Shown piece after piece: positions 33,715-46,104 of a stretch of DNA of 64,000 nucleotides. Each line of letters begins with the position of its first letter. The first letter of the stretch is position 1. Position numbers and translations under genes: made by a program. The notes under the pieces are model-generated. The model saw only the letters and a program-made list of their open reading frames with translations. It was not told the DNA's origin and did not search any database. Source of the DNA: Siphonodentalium dalli (lineage: Eukaryota > Mollusca > Scaphopoda > Gadilida > Siphonodentaliidae); contig CP136069.1 of NCBI GenBank assembly GCA_032622095.1, positions 17,809,326 through 17,873,325 on the forward strand, read 5' to 3'.

Positions 33715-36680
33715 AAATCTATATCTATATTTGCGAATGTCTGTCTGTCTGTGTTCTATAGAAATTCACAGGGGACCACCTAGATGGCACAAAGGGGGTC
33801 TAATAGGGGTAACTTTTTACGAGAAAGATAATGGCGAGGGTTATAATTTTCTAAAGTGACGCCGTTGTTGTCAGGGGCAGAACAGGGGGAGGGGCAGAAA
33901 ACAAATTTGTCGCCGATTGCCACCAAACTTATATATAATCATCCCCATAATATGAGGAATTTAATGGTGCGGTTTAAATTTGTCAAAAGTCACGCCGTTC
34001 GCGTCAGGGATGCCCGGAAGGGGAGAGTGGCACCAAAATTTATCAAAATAATTTTAGCTCCGAATTCCACCAAATTGATGCACATTCTTCAGATATCTTG
34101 ATACAAGGAATCTTATTGTGTGGTTTAAAGACGCCAAATTGGTGTCGTTGGGATGAGATATTTGGGGGGCGGTGGCTGGGTACTAAATCTGATAAGATTT
34201 GGTTTAGTCACCGATTGCCACCAAACTTATACAAATTCATCCCCATGGAATGAGGTGTCTAATGGCGTGGCTTAAAGCTGTCAAAGGTGGCGTCATTCGA
34301 GTCAGGGGTGCACTGAAAGGGAGAGGGGCACCAAAATTGATACAAAATATTTTTAGCGCCAATTTCCACCAAATTGATACCAATTCTTATCCATGATATG
34401 AGGAATCTAATCGTGTGGTTTTAAAGACGTCATATTGGTGCTACTTTGGTGAGAGTTGGGGGTGGGGTGGGCACTAAATTGATAAAAATTTGTTTAGTCG
34501 CGAATTAGCACCAAACTTACAAATAATAATCTCCATGATATCAGGAGTCTAATAGTGTGGTTTAATGATGTCAAAAGTGGGGCCATTCGAGTCAGGGGTG
34601 CCTAGAGTGTGAGAGGGACAGACACATTGATATACAGTATGTTTAGCGCCGATTTCCACCTGCTTGATACATATTCTTCTCCGTGATACGAATAATCTAA
34701 TCGTGTGGTTTAAATGCGCCAAATTGGTGCCTTTTGTGTGAGAGATATGCAATGGTGGCCCTAAATTTAATACGAATTTGTATACTCGCTAATTTTCATA
34801 AATGTTATATATATTCATCTATATAATGAGTCTAAGTGTGTGGTTTAATGATGTCAAAAGTGGCGCCGCTTGAGTCCGAAATAGGGACGGGAGGGTCACC
34901 AAAAACTTATCAAAATATGTTTAGTGCCTGACTGCCAATTACCATCAAACTCACACACGTTCTTCTCAAATGATACAATGAATCAAATATTTGCGAATAT
35001 ATGTCTGTGTTCTATATATAACTTTAAGGGTACAATCGAGATGGCACCAATGCGGTCTAACATGGGTAACTTTTTACGAGTAAGATAATGGTGCGTGTTA
35101 AAATTTTCTAAAGTGACGTTGTTGGTGTCAGGGGATGGGGCTATTTTTAGCGCAGAATTCGACCAAATTGATATATTATTCTTCTCCGTGAAACGAGGAA
35201 TATAAACGTGTGATTTAAAGACGCGAAATTGGTGCCCTTTGGGTGTGATATGGGGGGGGGGGGGTAATAACTATGATAAGAATTTGTTTAGTTGCCGATT
35301 ACCACCAAACTTATATATAATCATCTCCATTATATAATACATGCATGAGTCTGATAGACGTGGTTTAAATATGACAACATTGGCCCGGTTCAAATCATGC
35401 ATGAGGGGAGTTGCACCAAAGTTGATACAAATATATTTAGCACTAATTCCACCAAATTCATGCACGTTCTTCTCGAATGAGAATGGTGTCGTTTGGGTCA
35501 TGGATGGCGAGAGGAGATTCACTAAGATTGTTCAATTCGCCGATTTTCAACAAAGTTATATAATTATGGTCATCTCCCAGGCCATCTCCATGTCGTTCTA
35601 AGGAGTTTATGGCATTCCAATTTCACAATCTCGACAAAAATGGTGACCGAATTAAGATACTTGGACAATTATATCTTCTCAACTATCACATTTATATATG
35701 GATAGAAATCAGGGCATTCCTATAATGATCTAGCAACACAGATACATAGAAGAAAGCATTAAAAGTATATTTATATCAATTTATTTACGACATATATTCA
35801 TTCAAACTGAGGGACCTTGAATCGTCAGAGGATTGCATATTAGAATGGCTCATGTATATATTCTAACACGATTGAGTCTGTCCCATTCAATATAGTTTCC
35901 ACAAAAAAAGTTACAATTGCCAAGAGATATGGAAATGTAGAGCAGGCCTGTTCAAAAGTGGTGGTTACAGTGTGCAGTCAAATATGGTTACTTCTGAGAT
36001 AAAGGAAAACGCAGTCCGTAGCACGTGACTTTTCAGGATCCTCCAATAGTGACATCTGACAAGGGTATATCTGCCCGATACAGAGGATTTCTTCCATTTT
36101 TTTAGAGCAGACTCATCGCCTAACATAAACAGCTCAAACTCTCGCTGTGTCGGGCACATGTAGCTGCTATACGAGCATGGCCTCATTTCTTTTAGACTTA
36201 AAATGATTAGCCAGTATATAGCACCAGAACAGAGGAGCACATGGACATATCTTTAAAACATCTGTATCTTCATGAAGATATGATAAACTAGATTGATTGG
36301 TTGATTGATTGTTTGATTGATACATATATATGTAAAACACAATTGTCGTCTTTTATTTTTTCGAACTAATATGTGTATGATATTCATGTTTCATGCTATA
36401 ACGTCTGAAGTATACGCAATTGTAAAAGATAAATACTTCTTTATTGGTGGGACGGATTAAACGCGATAAACAAAATGATAATCGCTCCGACCTGACAAGG
36501 TGAGCCACTACTTGTATTCCATGTGTAGGAATAATGTTTTGTGATGCCATTTGAATATACAATTTATGAGAATACGTGTAACACTTTGAGAGCAAGAGTA
36601 TTCTCTATTCCCACCAAATATCCACAGAGGGTTTAACATCACTTTAACCTGTGCAACGCCGGGTAACCCTGCTAGTATAC
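33715..36680. mobile_element. Helentron/Pearl-like block with tandem core
   Basis: It starts with a GTCTGTCTGTCTGTGTTC microsatellite (33738-33756). From about 33960 to 35560 it holds degenerate tandem units of about 145 bp organised as 285-298 bp dimers (GTGTGGTTTAAAGACG alternating with GTGTGGTTTAATGATG). The microsatellite-to-core segment is repeated 1262 bp downstream (34989 on). A likely 3' terminus is GCAACGCCGGGTAACCCTGC followed by TAGT near 36655-36678. No Rep/helicase is present. The region 35600-36640 holds nothing else recognised. The family assignment is inference. Confidence 0.5.
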
Positions 36681-36862
36681 GCTATATTCAATACGCCATA
36701 GAGTCTTTATTTATCTGGGACTATTTCTTTACGCTGGCAAACAACGCATAGGTATGTGAAACGTCACGCATGCCTTATATAGAAGTCGATGTTAGTTTCG
36801 CGTCCCATTTGTTGATTTAAGTATGTTTTGTCGAGGTTTTGGATCATATAATAAATATAATC

Positions 36863-37003
36863 TACAACTCGTCCCCAGTTTATAGCTTAATTTACAAAAC
36901 TCGTCCAGTAAATTAGGTCTTGACCTCGCCAAAGCCTCGGTCCAGCCCTAATTTACTGGACTCGTTTTGTAAATTCCGCTATAAACTGGGGACACGTTTT
37001 AGA
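36863..37003. other. Foldback hairpin
   Basis: CTCGTCCCCAGTTTATAGC and GCTATAAACTGGGGACACG pair, as do inner TTACAAAACTCGTCCAGTAA and its complement. Like the hairpin at 8333-8500, it is followed by ATCCTCTATATA. Confidence 0.82.
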
Positions 37004-37014
37004 TCCTCTATATA

Positions 37015-37330
37015 CAGTAGGGTGATCAAATAGAAATATAGAATAATCTTGCTCAAAGTAGCTATCTTTACGAATATAAATCCAAGTTTACAACACACAC
37101 CGTCAATCTTATATATCAATTAAATTCAATGACTCTCGATGCGAAACCATTGCGTTGGTTTATCGCCGTTTGTTGCCTCCCTGATCGAGATGTCAATATT
37201 TACAATTGCGCGCTGTTCAGACGATGTTTTCTATGGAGCGGTATGGTCGATTTCGTTGAGATTTTCTGCGATGTTAGTAGAATTCTACATTCCCCCAGTT
37301 GGCACAGTGCCTGAGTACTAACTTATCAGT
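37015..37330 (+). repeat. Dispersed 310-bp repeat, copy 1
   Basis: This matches 61795-62110 across about 310 bp by eye (AGAATAATCTTGCTCAAAGT, TTGGTTTATCGCCGTTTGTT). Both copies keep a similar open frame with R-W-F-I-A-V-C-C, F-R-R-C-F and V-D-F-V-E-I-F-C-D-V. Function is unknown. Confidence 0.8.
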
Positions 37331-37350
37331 TTCAAATCCATAAGATGTCT

Positions 37351-37624
37351 TTAACCCTTCCATGACTGGAGATTCCTTCAATTTGCGAAAATCCAGTACC
37401 AATGGATTATCTTATATATGCGAGTCTCCCATAGAGAGCCTAGCATATATAAGAGAATACATTGGTCTAACAATATTCACCTTGACCGTGTAAGCCAGTT
37501 TATATATATATTCTCTTGTACACGCGAGGCTTCATATGAGAGACTCGCATATATAAGATAATGCACTAGCATAGGATCTTTAATGCTGAACCAGCGCAAC
37601 CCCTGTCATGAACGCCAGGGTTAA
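37351..37624. mobile_element. TTAA-flanked MITE (family P), complete
   Basis: The left end is TTAACCCTTCCATGACTGG; the right end is the complement, GTCATGAACGCCAGGGTTAA. TTAA target sites and CCC-starting termini are the hallmark of piggyBac-type elements. The interior holds two palindromic cores (37399-37458 and about 37510-37565). Confidence 0.75.
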
Positions 37625-38133
37625 GACTTTTGAGACATTTCGGCAAATATTCCAGATCGACGATCTGTTTAGAGAGTAACAAAAGCTAAAATATGTATGT
37701 TCAAAAAGGTCTGTAACTCTGATGAAGGTCATTCGATGAAACCCACCTTACGATGGCATCTTTTCATTCATAGTGGCCTATTTCAAAGATAGTAAAATCC
37801 AACTATTGGTACGCACATATATTAGGACACAATAGACCCCACCACACCAAAGACATATATATAAGACAAGATAACTATCTATCAGATGACCCAAATTCCC
37901 ACCACCCATTCAACGGGTATCAAGCTGTGGCTAAAATATGTACTTTATGTTATTCAAACTATAACGCCTATTTTGTTCAAGAAGGGCTATGGTTCAGTTT
38001 AACACACCACCGGACTCAATCGGTTGATTGTACCAAAAATTACAGACATCGGAACAGCCTATACAGGCCAGGAACAGGTCATTACTGGGCACACATACTG
38101 AGGGGACAGCCATTTTTCGTTAGTGACATATCA

Positions 38134-38365
38134 GGTAAATTTTGATTAATTTCAACCCATAAAAGATGTTTCTTATGTCTCTTATGGCAATATGCAGTTA
38201 AATAGCTCTTAAGTGGTGCGAAGCGTAATTTGTCCCACGGTCGCCAAAATGGAAAGAGAGACAAATTACGTCTCCCACCTTCATTAAAGCTATTTAACTG
38301 CATATTTCTGTCATGGCTGCAAGAGGAGATTCTTTTATGAGCTGAAATTAATTGATATTTACCAG
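38134..38365. mobile_element. Foldback MITE
   Basis: Arms of about 100 bp: GGTAAATTTTGATTAATTTC pairs with GAAATTAATTGATATTTACC, and inner TATGCAGTTAAATAGCT pairs with AGCTATTTAACTGCATA. Confidence 0.82.
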
Positions 38366-38479
38366 AAATTGATCCAATATAAGTCTTGACGAATGTCTGT
38401 TCTGATGCCTGTAACTTTTGATACAATCAACTGATCGAGTCGAGTGATGTGTCAAAATGAACTAGAGTCCTTCGGGAAC

Positions 38480-39075
38480 TGTTGCGCATGTGGTCCAATA
38501 ACTCTGATAAAACTATGACGGAAAACCGCTGCATGATATAATATCCTTCCATCAATGCTGGCATATTCGTAATCTTTAACATTGATACCGGACTTACAGT
38601 GCAAAATGTCTAGTGTTGAGTGAACATTTTAAAGTCCAACAAGGACCGTAACTCCGATAAGAATGATTGGACACCCGGTAATAAGTGGGTATCCTATGCC
38701 CCCATGTGGGCTATCGGTATACCAAAGTAAAACCGAATATGATTACCCAAACCCGAGTTACAAGTTCCGAACGGACAAAAACAGTTTAACAAGGGTAATA
38801 ACTCTGGTCACAATGGATACCTGAATATCGTATAGTATGTGGGTGTCGCTTTCCACAAGCTAGACTATGACCATAACAAAGCACGACCAACGATGAGCTA
38901 CACCCGAGTTGCTAGGTAAAATGTTCATGCATGCATGCGGAAACAACATTCACTAATTTCCAAGTCCAACAAGAGCCATGTATGATTCATGCAAGAATAA
39001 ATGGACGAAACCCGTAGTATGTTTGTATCCCCAAGCTGAGCTATCGCCAAATGCGAAAGGTCAAGCAAATCCGAT
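38480..39075 (+). repeat. Degenerate tandem repeat of about 145-175 bp
   Basis: About four diverged units contain a GTAACTCCGATAAGAATG-like string and a TATGTGGGTGTCGCTTTCC-like string in the same order. It could be another Pearl-type core. Confidence 0.5.
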
Positions 39076-39652
39076 AAATCACACCAGAATTGCATTCGAT
39101 ATGTTTGTATACGGACGGATATATATAATTGTTTATTACAGGCTGAAGTTAAGTTGCCCATATCGTTACCATGGTTACATATGGTTCATAATAAATAACA
39201 ATTACAAAATACATGTCAAACGTCATAAAATTAATTTATACCTAAATATACTGCAATTTTTTTTCCAATATTTTAAAGATAATATCAGATCGATATATTG
39301 CATTTAAAATGTTGTTTTTGGATTGAAACACTATCTCGTGAAAACCACACACACTTTCGTAACAACATAGGTAAACAACACATCCGGTCATACATATAAA
39401 TTCTGCTTGCACTACATGATCTTTCGTAACCCATCAGTTTTCTAAAGGCATTATTATAACATACAATTAACTTCTTGTAAATTGTTTTTAGAGAAGTTAA
39501 CGAACAACCGAGAACAATAAATAGGAGAGATATACATTTGAAATAAATACATTTTTACATTATAGGAACATCTATATTTGATATACTAATACGTAACTAG
39601 TCGCCACAAAGATAATACTAATCGATCGACTTCTATAGACCAAATAGCAAAT

Positions 39653-40070
39653 AGCGTGTCTGTCATTTGCAGAATGAGGTCCACAGAGGGTGAATTTAGT
39701 GACGCTACCCCGCATAGCGGGCTAGCATCACCAAATTCACCCTCTGGGGACCTCATTCTGCTTAGGCCCTCAACTGCTATGGCAGACCTAGGATCAAATT
39801 GAAGTTCCCCGTTGAAGTTGATGTTCACCCATTGGGCGCCTCGATTATGGATTTTATCTTCTGCAAATTAGGGGATATAGAAACTTCCCAGGTGGGAAAA
39901 CGTAACTAAAAACAATGTTAATTTGATACCATATATACTCCCCAGAAGATGATGCCTAAGCAGAATGAGGTCCCCAGAGGGTGAATTTAGTGATGCTAGC
40001 CCGCTATGCGGGATAGCGTCACTAAATTCGCCTTCTGGGGACCTCATTCTGCAAATGACAGACACGCTAA
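39653..40070. mobile_element. Composite foldback element, copy 2
   Basis: Outer ends GCGTGTCTGTCATTTGCAG and CTGCAAATGACAGACACGC are perfect complements. Each arm of about 110 bp is itself near-palindromic around CCCGCATAGCGGG. It has the same design as 2600-3036. The interior of about 190 bp has no coding signal. Confidence 0.88.
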
Positions 40071-40228
40071 ATATTCATATAGGTTCATATAGGACCTAAC
40101 TATTAACATAGGTTCATATAGGACCTAAATATTCACATAGGTTCATATAGGACCTAAATATTCACATAGGTTCATATGGGACCTAAATATTCACATAGAT
40201 TCATATAGGACATAAATATTCACATAGC
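40070..40228 (+). repeat. 28-bp minisatellite, about 6 copies
   Basis: The unit is AATATTCACATAGGTTCATA followed by TAGGACCT, starting directly at the right end of the foldback element. Confidence 0.92.
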
Positions 40229-42196
40229 ACGGAGTAGGAACTGCTCCGCGAAGCCGACACCGCTTCCGATCTTTGGTCCAGTTCACTATCGATCCGTGTC
40301 CAGTTCACTCGTGAACATGCCGGTGAGTATTCCCCTAAATCTACATATATATACCTAGTTTTAAGACTATTCACACGGAGAAACAGACAATAAACACTAC
40401 ACGTTCAAAACACCAACAATTCAGGCAAAATGAAAGTTAATTCATTATATAAATAACCACTGAGCAGTGGGATTTATGTGGGGAAAAAATCACATAACGA
40501 CAGATAACATTGAAAAATGTTCTGTTTAGCTAGAAATTAGAAATGCATTGCATACACGCCCGGGACCACCAATAACTCATGTACATGTACGGTTTTATAT
40601 CAAACATTGCTCACTGTTGACATCGATCGATTGATCAAGACATGGTATACGCTCCAGTTCACTAAAACAGAAGGTCCAGTTCACAACAACCTAAACATGA
40701 TACGCTCCAGTTCACTGCATCGAACATCGCCTTATCAAAGGGCAGTCTTTATGTCTGAAAATGGCTGTTAATTTGGGCAATGGTAATACAATCCAAACTG
40801 GTTTGCTATTCAACAAAGCTCCAAACAATTTTACTCGACAAACGCGCTGGTTTAGTGAGGCAATTCTATATAAATATATTTTGCATAATTTGTAAAACAA
40901 TGAAATATTAAATGTATGAGCGGTATAGAAGTAACTTCACAATACACCACCGTGTTTCCGCGCTATCTGCACCATATGTATGACAGTGCAATTTAATTTA
41001 CCTGGTAAGCTGGAAATAAACTTAGAAATTTTGAAATCGAACCGTGCACCTTTACGGTGGTACTGAGGTGACAAAGGTTTTCCAGCCTCACATACATTTA
41101 TATTCCAACGTCATTGGATTACGTTGATAGTATATTTTTTTTTTTTTAAATAGTTTTTATTTTTATTCAGATCTCAATATACATGTATAATATCTCAAGT
41201 ACATGAAACAAATAAATTACATAATCAATGATGTGTCATTTGTTTATATAGTTCAGGGTGAGTTATATCTCTCTTTGTTAAATGGTATTGGTGGTGGTAG
41301 AATCTAAAAATGTTAATTTATGTCTGGGTGTGTCTCATTTGGGGGGATACCTGGGATCACAGTAAATTTTGCAAAAATAGTCGGGGACCACTCTGAGAGA
41401 CTTCCAAACCCCCATCCTAGACCACGTACAACCAGTTCGCAGAAATCTTTGAACCTGATTGCGTTATATCCCAGGAGGGAGGTCAGAAGGCATTACACCA
41501 AAACAATGAAATATTAGTTGCAGCTTATTTACATTTGAATAAATACACAACATGCCATCTCAGACGTGAGCTGAATCTTGAAATATGATGTAGAATTCAT
41601 TCATATCTGTGATATATGATGTAGAATTCATTTTGTATATTTGCTATATATCAGTTACCATTTAGGGTTTAACTTTTGAGGCATTAGCGCCTTTATATAA
41701 TCAACAAATATTAGAGTGTTGGTTGTTTAAGTAGATTTTCTATCATATAAGTTGGCACATTTTCTGAATTACATATATTAGGCAGGTTGTGAAATACAAG
41801 TGTCCCGTTCAAACGGCAAACGCCAATGTAAATTTGGCATAAACGTCACAGTTTTCGTGGTTCGATTTCTTCCAGTTCACGATCGGTAGCTAGATGCAAT
41901 TGGAGTGCGGTTACGGGTAGCAGAATTACGTGAATCGGGTAGTGTTTACCGGGTAAAGGGTAGTATAATTGCGTGAAATGACATTGCAATGCCATCATCC
42001 ATATGTGCAGATATCGCGGAAACACGGTGATTTCAAATTATCATAACTGATAACGCTTTGTATTGTCTACCGTGTTGGGGAACCAAGGCCGAAACGCTCT
42101 TTATAATAGACAATTATTGGACAAATTCAAAGCTGCTAAAACTACCTCTGTCGACATTCGATCTCTACCCATCTAAATCACATAGCTATTAATGGG
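40229..42196. other. Non-coding sequence, no gene recognised
   Basis: A short motif, CCAGTTCACT, recurs at 40270-40710. A T-tract lies at 41128-41148. Short open frames have no domain or splice support. Confidence 0.5.
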
Positions 42197-42398
42197 TTAA
42201 CCCTTTCGCGATAGGAGTTGCGCTTGTGCAACAGTAGAGATAATGTGCCAGTGGATTCTATATATATTCTATATTTCCCATAGGGAGCCTCGCACATACA
42301 AGAGCTTGCACTGTGTTACACGGTCGGTGTAAATGTTGTTAGGCCAATGCAGTATCGCCTATATGCGAGGCGCCCTATATGCGAGGCGCCCTATGGCA
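42197..42398. mobile_element. Truncated family-P MITE
   Basis: The left end TTAACCCTTTCGCG, a diverged palindrome (42270-42310) and a partial second arm (42338-42395) with a duplicated ATATGCGAGGCGCCCTAT. The right TTAA end is not seen. Confidence 0.55.
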
Positions 42399-42757
42399 TA
42401 GAAAACGTACAGATTGTGGTTTTTGTGGTTTCAAATAGCACAAGGTCATCGTTAAACAGAAGATAACAATATCATCAGTATAGCAGGTGCGTGGTGACAT
42501 ATTAAACAACCTATGGGTAGATAAGTGCTGATATATTATCTTGGCTTAGGCTCCACCCATGGCTATTAGACCAGCGCTGCTCCAGAATAGACATTGCTGA
42601 CTGTGCAGTCAAGAATTTATTATGTCGTTAGTAGCCTTGACATCATTCAAATTCGTGTTGGTTTTTATGGTTTTGGAATTTCCGTTCGGTGAGTTATGTA
42701 CATACATCCAGGGGAGTGGAGACAGGGTGGTTGTGGTGTCTCAACATATCATCATGC

Positions 42758-44347
42758 AAATAGGTTCATATTGAACGTATCTAAAAACAAAAACAAGAAC
42801 GGTCATATTGGCGTTATTTGAATCTGAATTACGCTCTATATATGAACGTAAATGGGGCACAAAAACAGTTGATTCTGAAATAAGTCCATAATCAGCGTAT
42901 ACCCATTATTCAGTTGAATGGCGCGGACCACAGTGAAACCACATTATAAAGAGCGTCAATCCGGGAAGTCGTGTCGATGAAAAACGTTAGAATAAATAAC
43001 TTGTAAATAATGCCAATATTGATGTGTTCCGTGTGGCGTGGGTGCATCGAATGCACACGATACGGACGTATTTGTAATATGAATACGCTCATTACTTGCG
43101 CCAGTCTATACTGGACGCAAGTAATGTTTTCGGTCCGTTTATTTGTCTGTTTATTTGTCCTTCCGCGAATATATTACGTCATACCGGCAGTACATAATGT
43201 AAATAATTCACATGCGCTAATATGAAACGGTTGCACCAATTGTAAATTAAATCCACATATATACTTAAATTGCATTGTTATCTGGTTTTATTTTGGTAAT
43301 AAATCGTTCATAAAAGAACAATATTGAAAGATTTCTTTCTGGAAACCGATAACGACGCCATGACGTCACAACGCACACCAGGACGTCACATGGCGTGCAA
43401 AACACCAGACATGATTGCGTCGATGTCCAGACAGCTTTTTTTTTTCGCAGAGAGAGTGAGGTGCGAACATATTTCTGGAAACTTTCTTAGAAGTTCAAAA
43501 CAGTTCCGAAAAATCCTGGTGCATATTTATGAACCATGTCCGGGCAAACAGTCGAGCGCATGGTTCAATTGAGAAACAATTACACTGAAAATGTGATTGT
43601 GGAAACATGGATTATTAAAATGCCTTATTTATTAACTGGGAAAACAAGCTTTCTCATTCTCAACGCAATATACATTATGATGATATGTTCCCGATCAGTC
43701 TGGGTGAACGTCGACTCTATATTTCAATGTTGTAATGAATATTTAGGTATGAGTTTACTCAGACTGGTTCCCGATGACTGTATAGATCAGTCGCTAATAG
43801 GCATCTTCACATTTATACACGTTTAATCAAAGACTAACTTGTCTTTTATTTAATTGTGCCGGTAATCATTCTAGTCAAACTAGTAATTTAACCCATTGGT
43901 ATACATGTATACTATATAGCATCATCGGCAACCAATCGTCAAAACACCCTTCATATCAGCGATGTCTATATTGTTCTATAAATATGTCAAACAACTCGTA
44001 CTAAGACCACCATTAGTGTAATATATCAACTGGAGATAACAGAGATATTCTGTCCGTACACACAAATACTTCAGCGTTGGATTAATTGAAATTTGATATC
44101 CATATTTTTTGTATGGATCTCTCAAACGAGGGGCCAGCACCCGTGGTTCAAACTGTTGTTAGCAAGACACCACAAAACATGCCAAATACGTGATGGGCGC
44201 AAGTATAGGCAGTTCCAGTGAGTGCCTTCTAGTTTACGACTGTTTTCGTGCCATATCTACGTTCATATAGAGCGTAATTCAGATTCAAATAACGCCGATA
44301 TGTGCGTATTTAGGTTTTTGAAATACGTTCAATATGAACCTATTTTC
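42758..44347. mobile_element. Candidate 1.6-kb element with inverted termini of about 100 bp
   Basis: The left arm (42758-42873) and right arm (44236-44347) are reverse complements: ATAGGTTCATATTGAACGTA versus TACGTTCAATATGAACCTAT, plus TTCAGATTCAAATAACGCC. The interior has only short unrecognised frames and no transposase motif I can name. Confidence 0.6.
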
Positions 44348-44938
44348 AGAACAGGCTGGGTGTCTCATCGCAAATTTGGCCAAAGTGTTCAACAGGAACT
44401 TCCAATGTGCTTCTATGGGAGGGGTGCAGTAGGAATTTACAAGGTGGACACCCCAAACGTAGACCGTCTAGACACGTCCATGGACCATTCAAAATTCAAT
44501 TTATCAGTTACATCGTTTCGTAATTTACCGGCCTCAAAATTTGGCATTAATATTTCTCACTTTTATTGTGTTGTGTTGATGGAAATAGGTTGAAAATACA
44601 AGAACAGCTGAAGTCAATAGGCTTTACATACTCTGAAACAGCCTGTTCTCGTCGAAATAATTTCATAGTGAACTTGTTTCATGGGACTGAAATAAGCTCA
44701 TATTGGGATTATTTAGATGTGAAATAAGCCTTATATGGACACAAACGTCGAATGAAATATAAGCTCCATATGGCCTTATTTGATCGACTTATTCTAGTCT
44801 CGGCGGCATTTACCAACCCCAATCCACTTTCCAGAGGTACGCGCTTTATAATGTGTTTACATCGTGGGCCTCGCCATATATAACGGGATAACGGTTGTGT
44901 CCACTGTGGGCTTATTTCAGAAACAAATAATTCCAATA

Positions 44939-45016
44939 TGAACCTATATGAACCTATATGAACCAATATGAACCTATATGAACCTATATGAACCTATATG
45001 AACCTATATGAATATA
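44939..45016 (+). repeat. 10-bp AACCTATATG array
   Basis: Seven to eight copies of AACCTATATG with one AACCAATATG variant. The unit resembles the end of the inverted repeat at 44330-44347. Confidence 0.95.
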
Positions 45017-45059
45017 TTTTCACGAGGATATGTTCTGAAGACAACTTTCATCAACTCCT

Positions 45060-45372
45060 TTCAACAAAAGCACCATTGATGAGTAGTTATCCCATAGAAA
45101 TGTTCAGATAAGAAGTTTAACCCTTTCTATACTAAAGCATCATTGTTGAGTAGTTATCCCATAGGAAATATTCAAATAATAAGTTTAAGCCTTTTCATAT
45201 TAAAGCACCATTGATGAGTAGTTATCCCATAGAAATGTTCAGATAATAAGTTAACCTTTTCTATACTAAAGCATCATTGATGAGCAGTTATCCCATAGGA
45301 AATCTTCAGATAATAAGTTAACCCTTTCTATATGAAAGCACCATTGATGAGTAGTTATTATTATCTGAACAT
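45060..45372 (+). repeat. 64-bp tandem repeat, about 5 copies
   Basis: The unit contains AAAGCACCATTGATGAGTAG, TTATCCCATAGAAATG and AGATAATAAGTTAACCC. Confidence 0.88.
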
Positions 45373-45603
45373 TTTCCTCCAATAAATTTGACCCCTTCTG
45401 CACTTTTATTATCTGTCGTCTGTTTATTTTTCATGAAATCCCCTTTAGATGAGCAATGAACATTTCCAATGTATAATTTTATAACTGGGTAGGATAGAAA
45501 TGGTAATGTTCAACGCCGAAGATAAATGTTATCCTTCTTATTTCTTCTAAGATGGAAATGAGATTTTTCCAACATCTACTTCTATATTGTATGTTGCGCG
45601 CAT

Positions 45604-46104
45604 TTAACCCTTTCAGTGCCAAGTCCGTTTGTTGTATCAACCCATATTTACTTGATCAATTTTCAAATTTATTGATTATAATAATGTGATACATTGATGG
45701 AAAGAGCTCTTAGAGCCCTGTGCCAATACATCCTATTATATATGCGAGTCGACCATAGGTCACCTCGCATATAAAAGAGAATGCATTGGCCTAACAATTT
45801 TAATAATTTTTTCTTGTATTCTTTAACAATTTTATAATTTCACCCATACAGAGCCCCATACAAACATGAGCAGACGACACCCTTCTATATGCTTCTATAT
45901 ATGTGTGGGGCTCCCTGCAGGGTAATGGATGTTTTTTTATTTTATGTTCTAAAAATTGTAAGAAAAATTTATTAAAACAATGATACAAAATTGTTAGGCC
46001 AATGCATTCTCTTATATATGCGAGGCGACATATGGTCGACTCGCATATATAAGAGAATGCATTGGCACAGGGTAAAAAATCGGACTTGGCACCGAAAGTG
46101 TTAA
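45604..46104. mobile_element. TTAA-flanked MITE (family P), complete 501 bp
   Basis: The left end TTAACCCTTTCAGTGCCAAG and right end CTTGGCACCGAAAGTGTTAA are inverted copies. Two inner palindromes (45722-45790 and 46001-46066) lie in inverse orientation around a core with inverted GAGCCCCA/TGGGGCTC. Confidence 0.85.

Noticed and set aside
37927-38145. Possible exon ending at TCAG/GTAAAT (38130)
   Set aside because: The donor-like string is the outer end of the foldback MITE at 38134-38365, and the encoded residues fit neither EGF nor CTLD.
44222-44593. 123-codon frame
   Set aside because: Its start lies in the inverted terminal arm at 44236-44347, and no domain is recognised.
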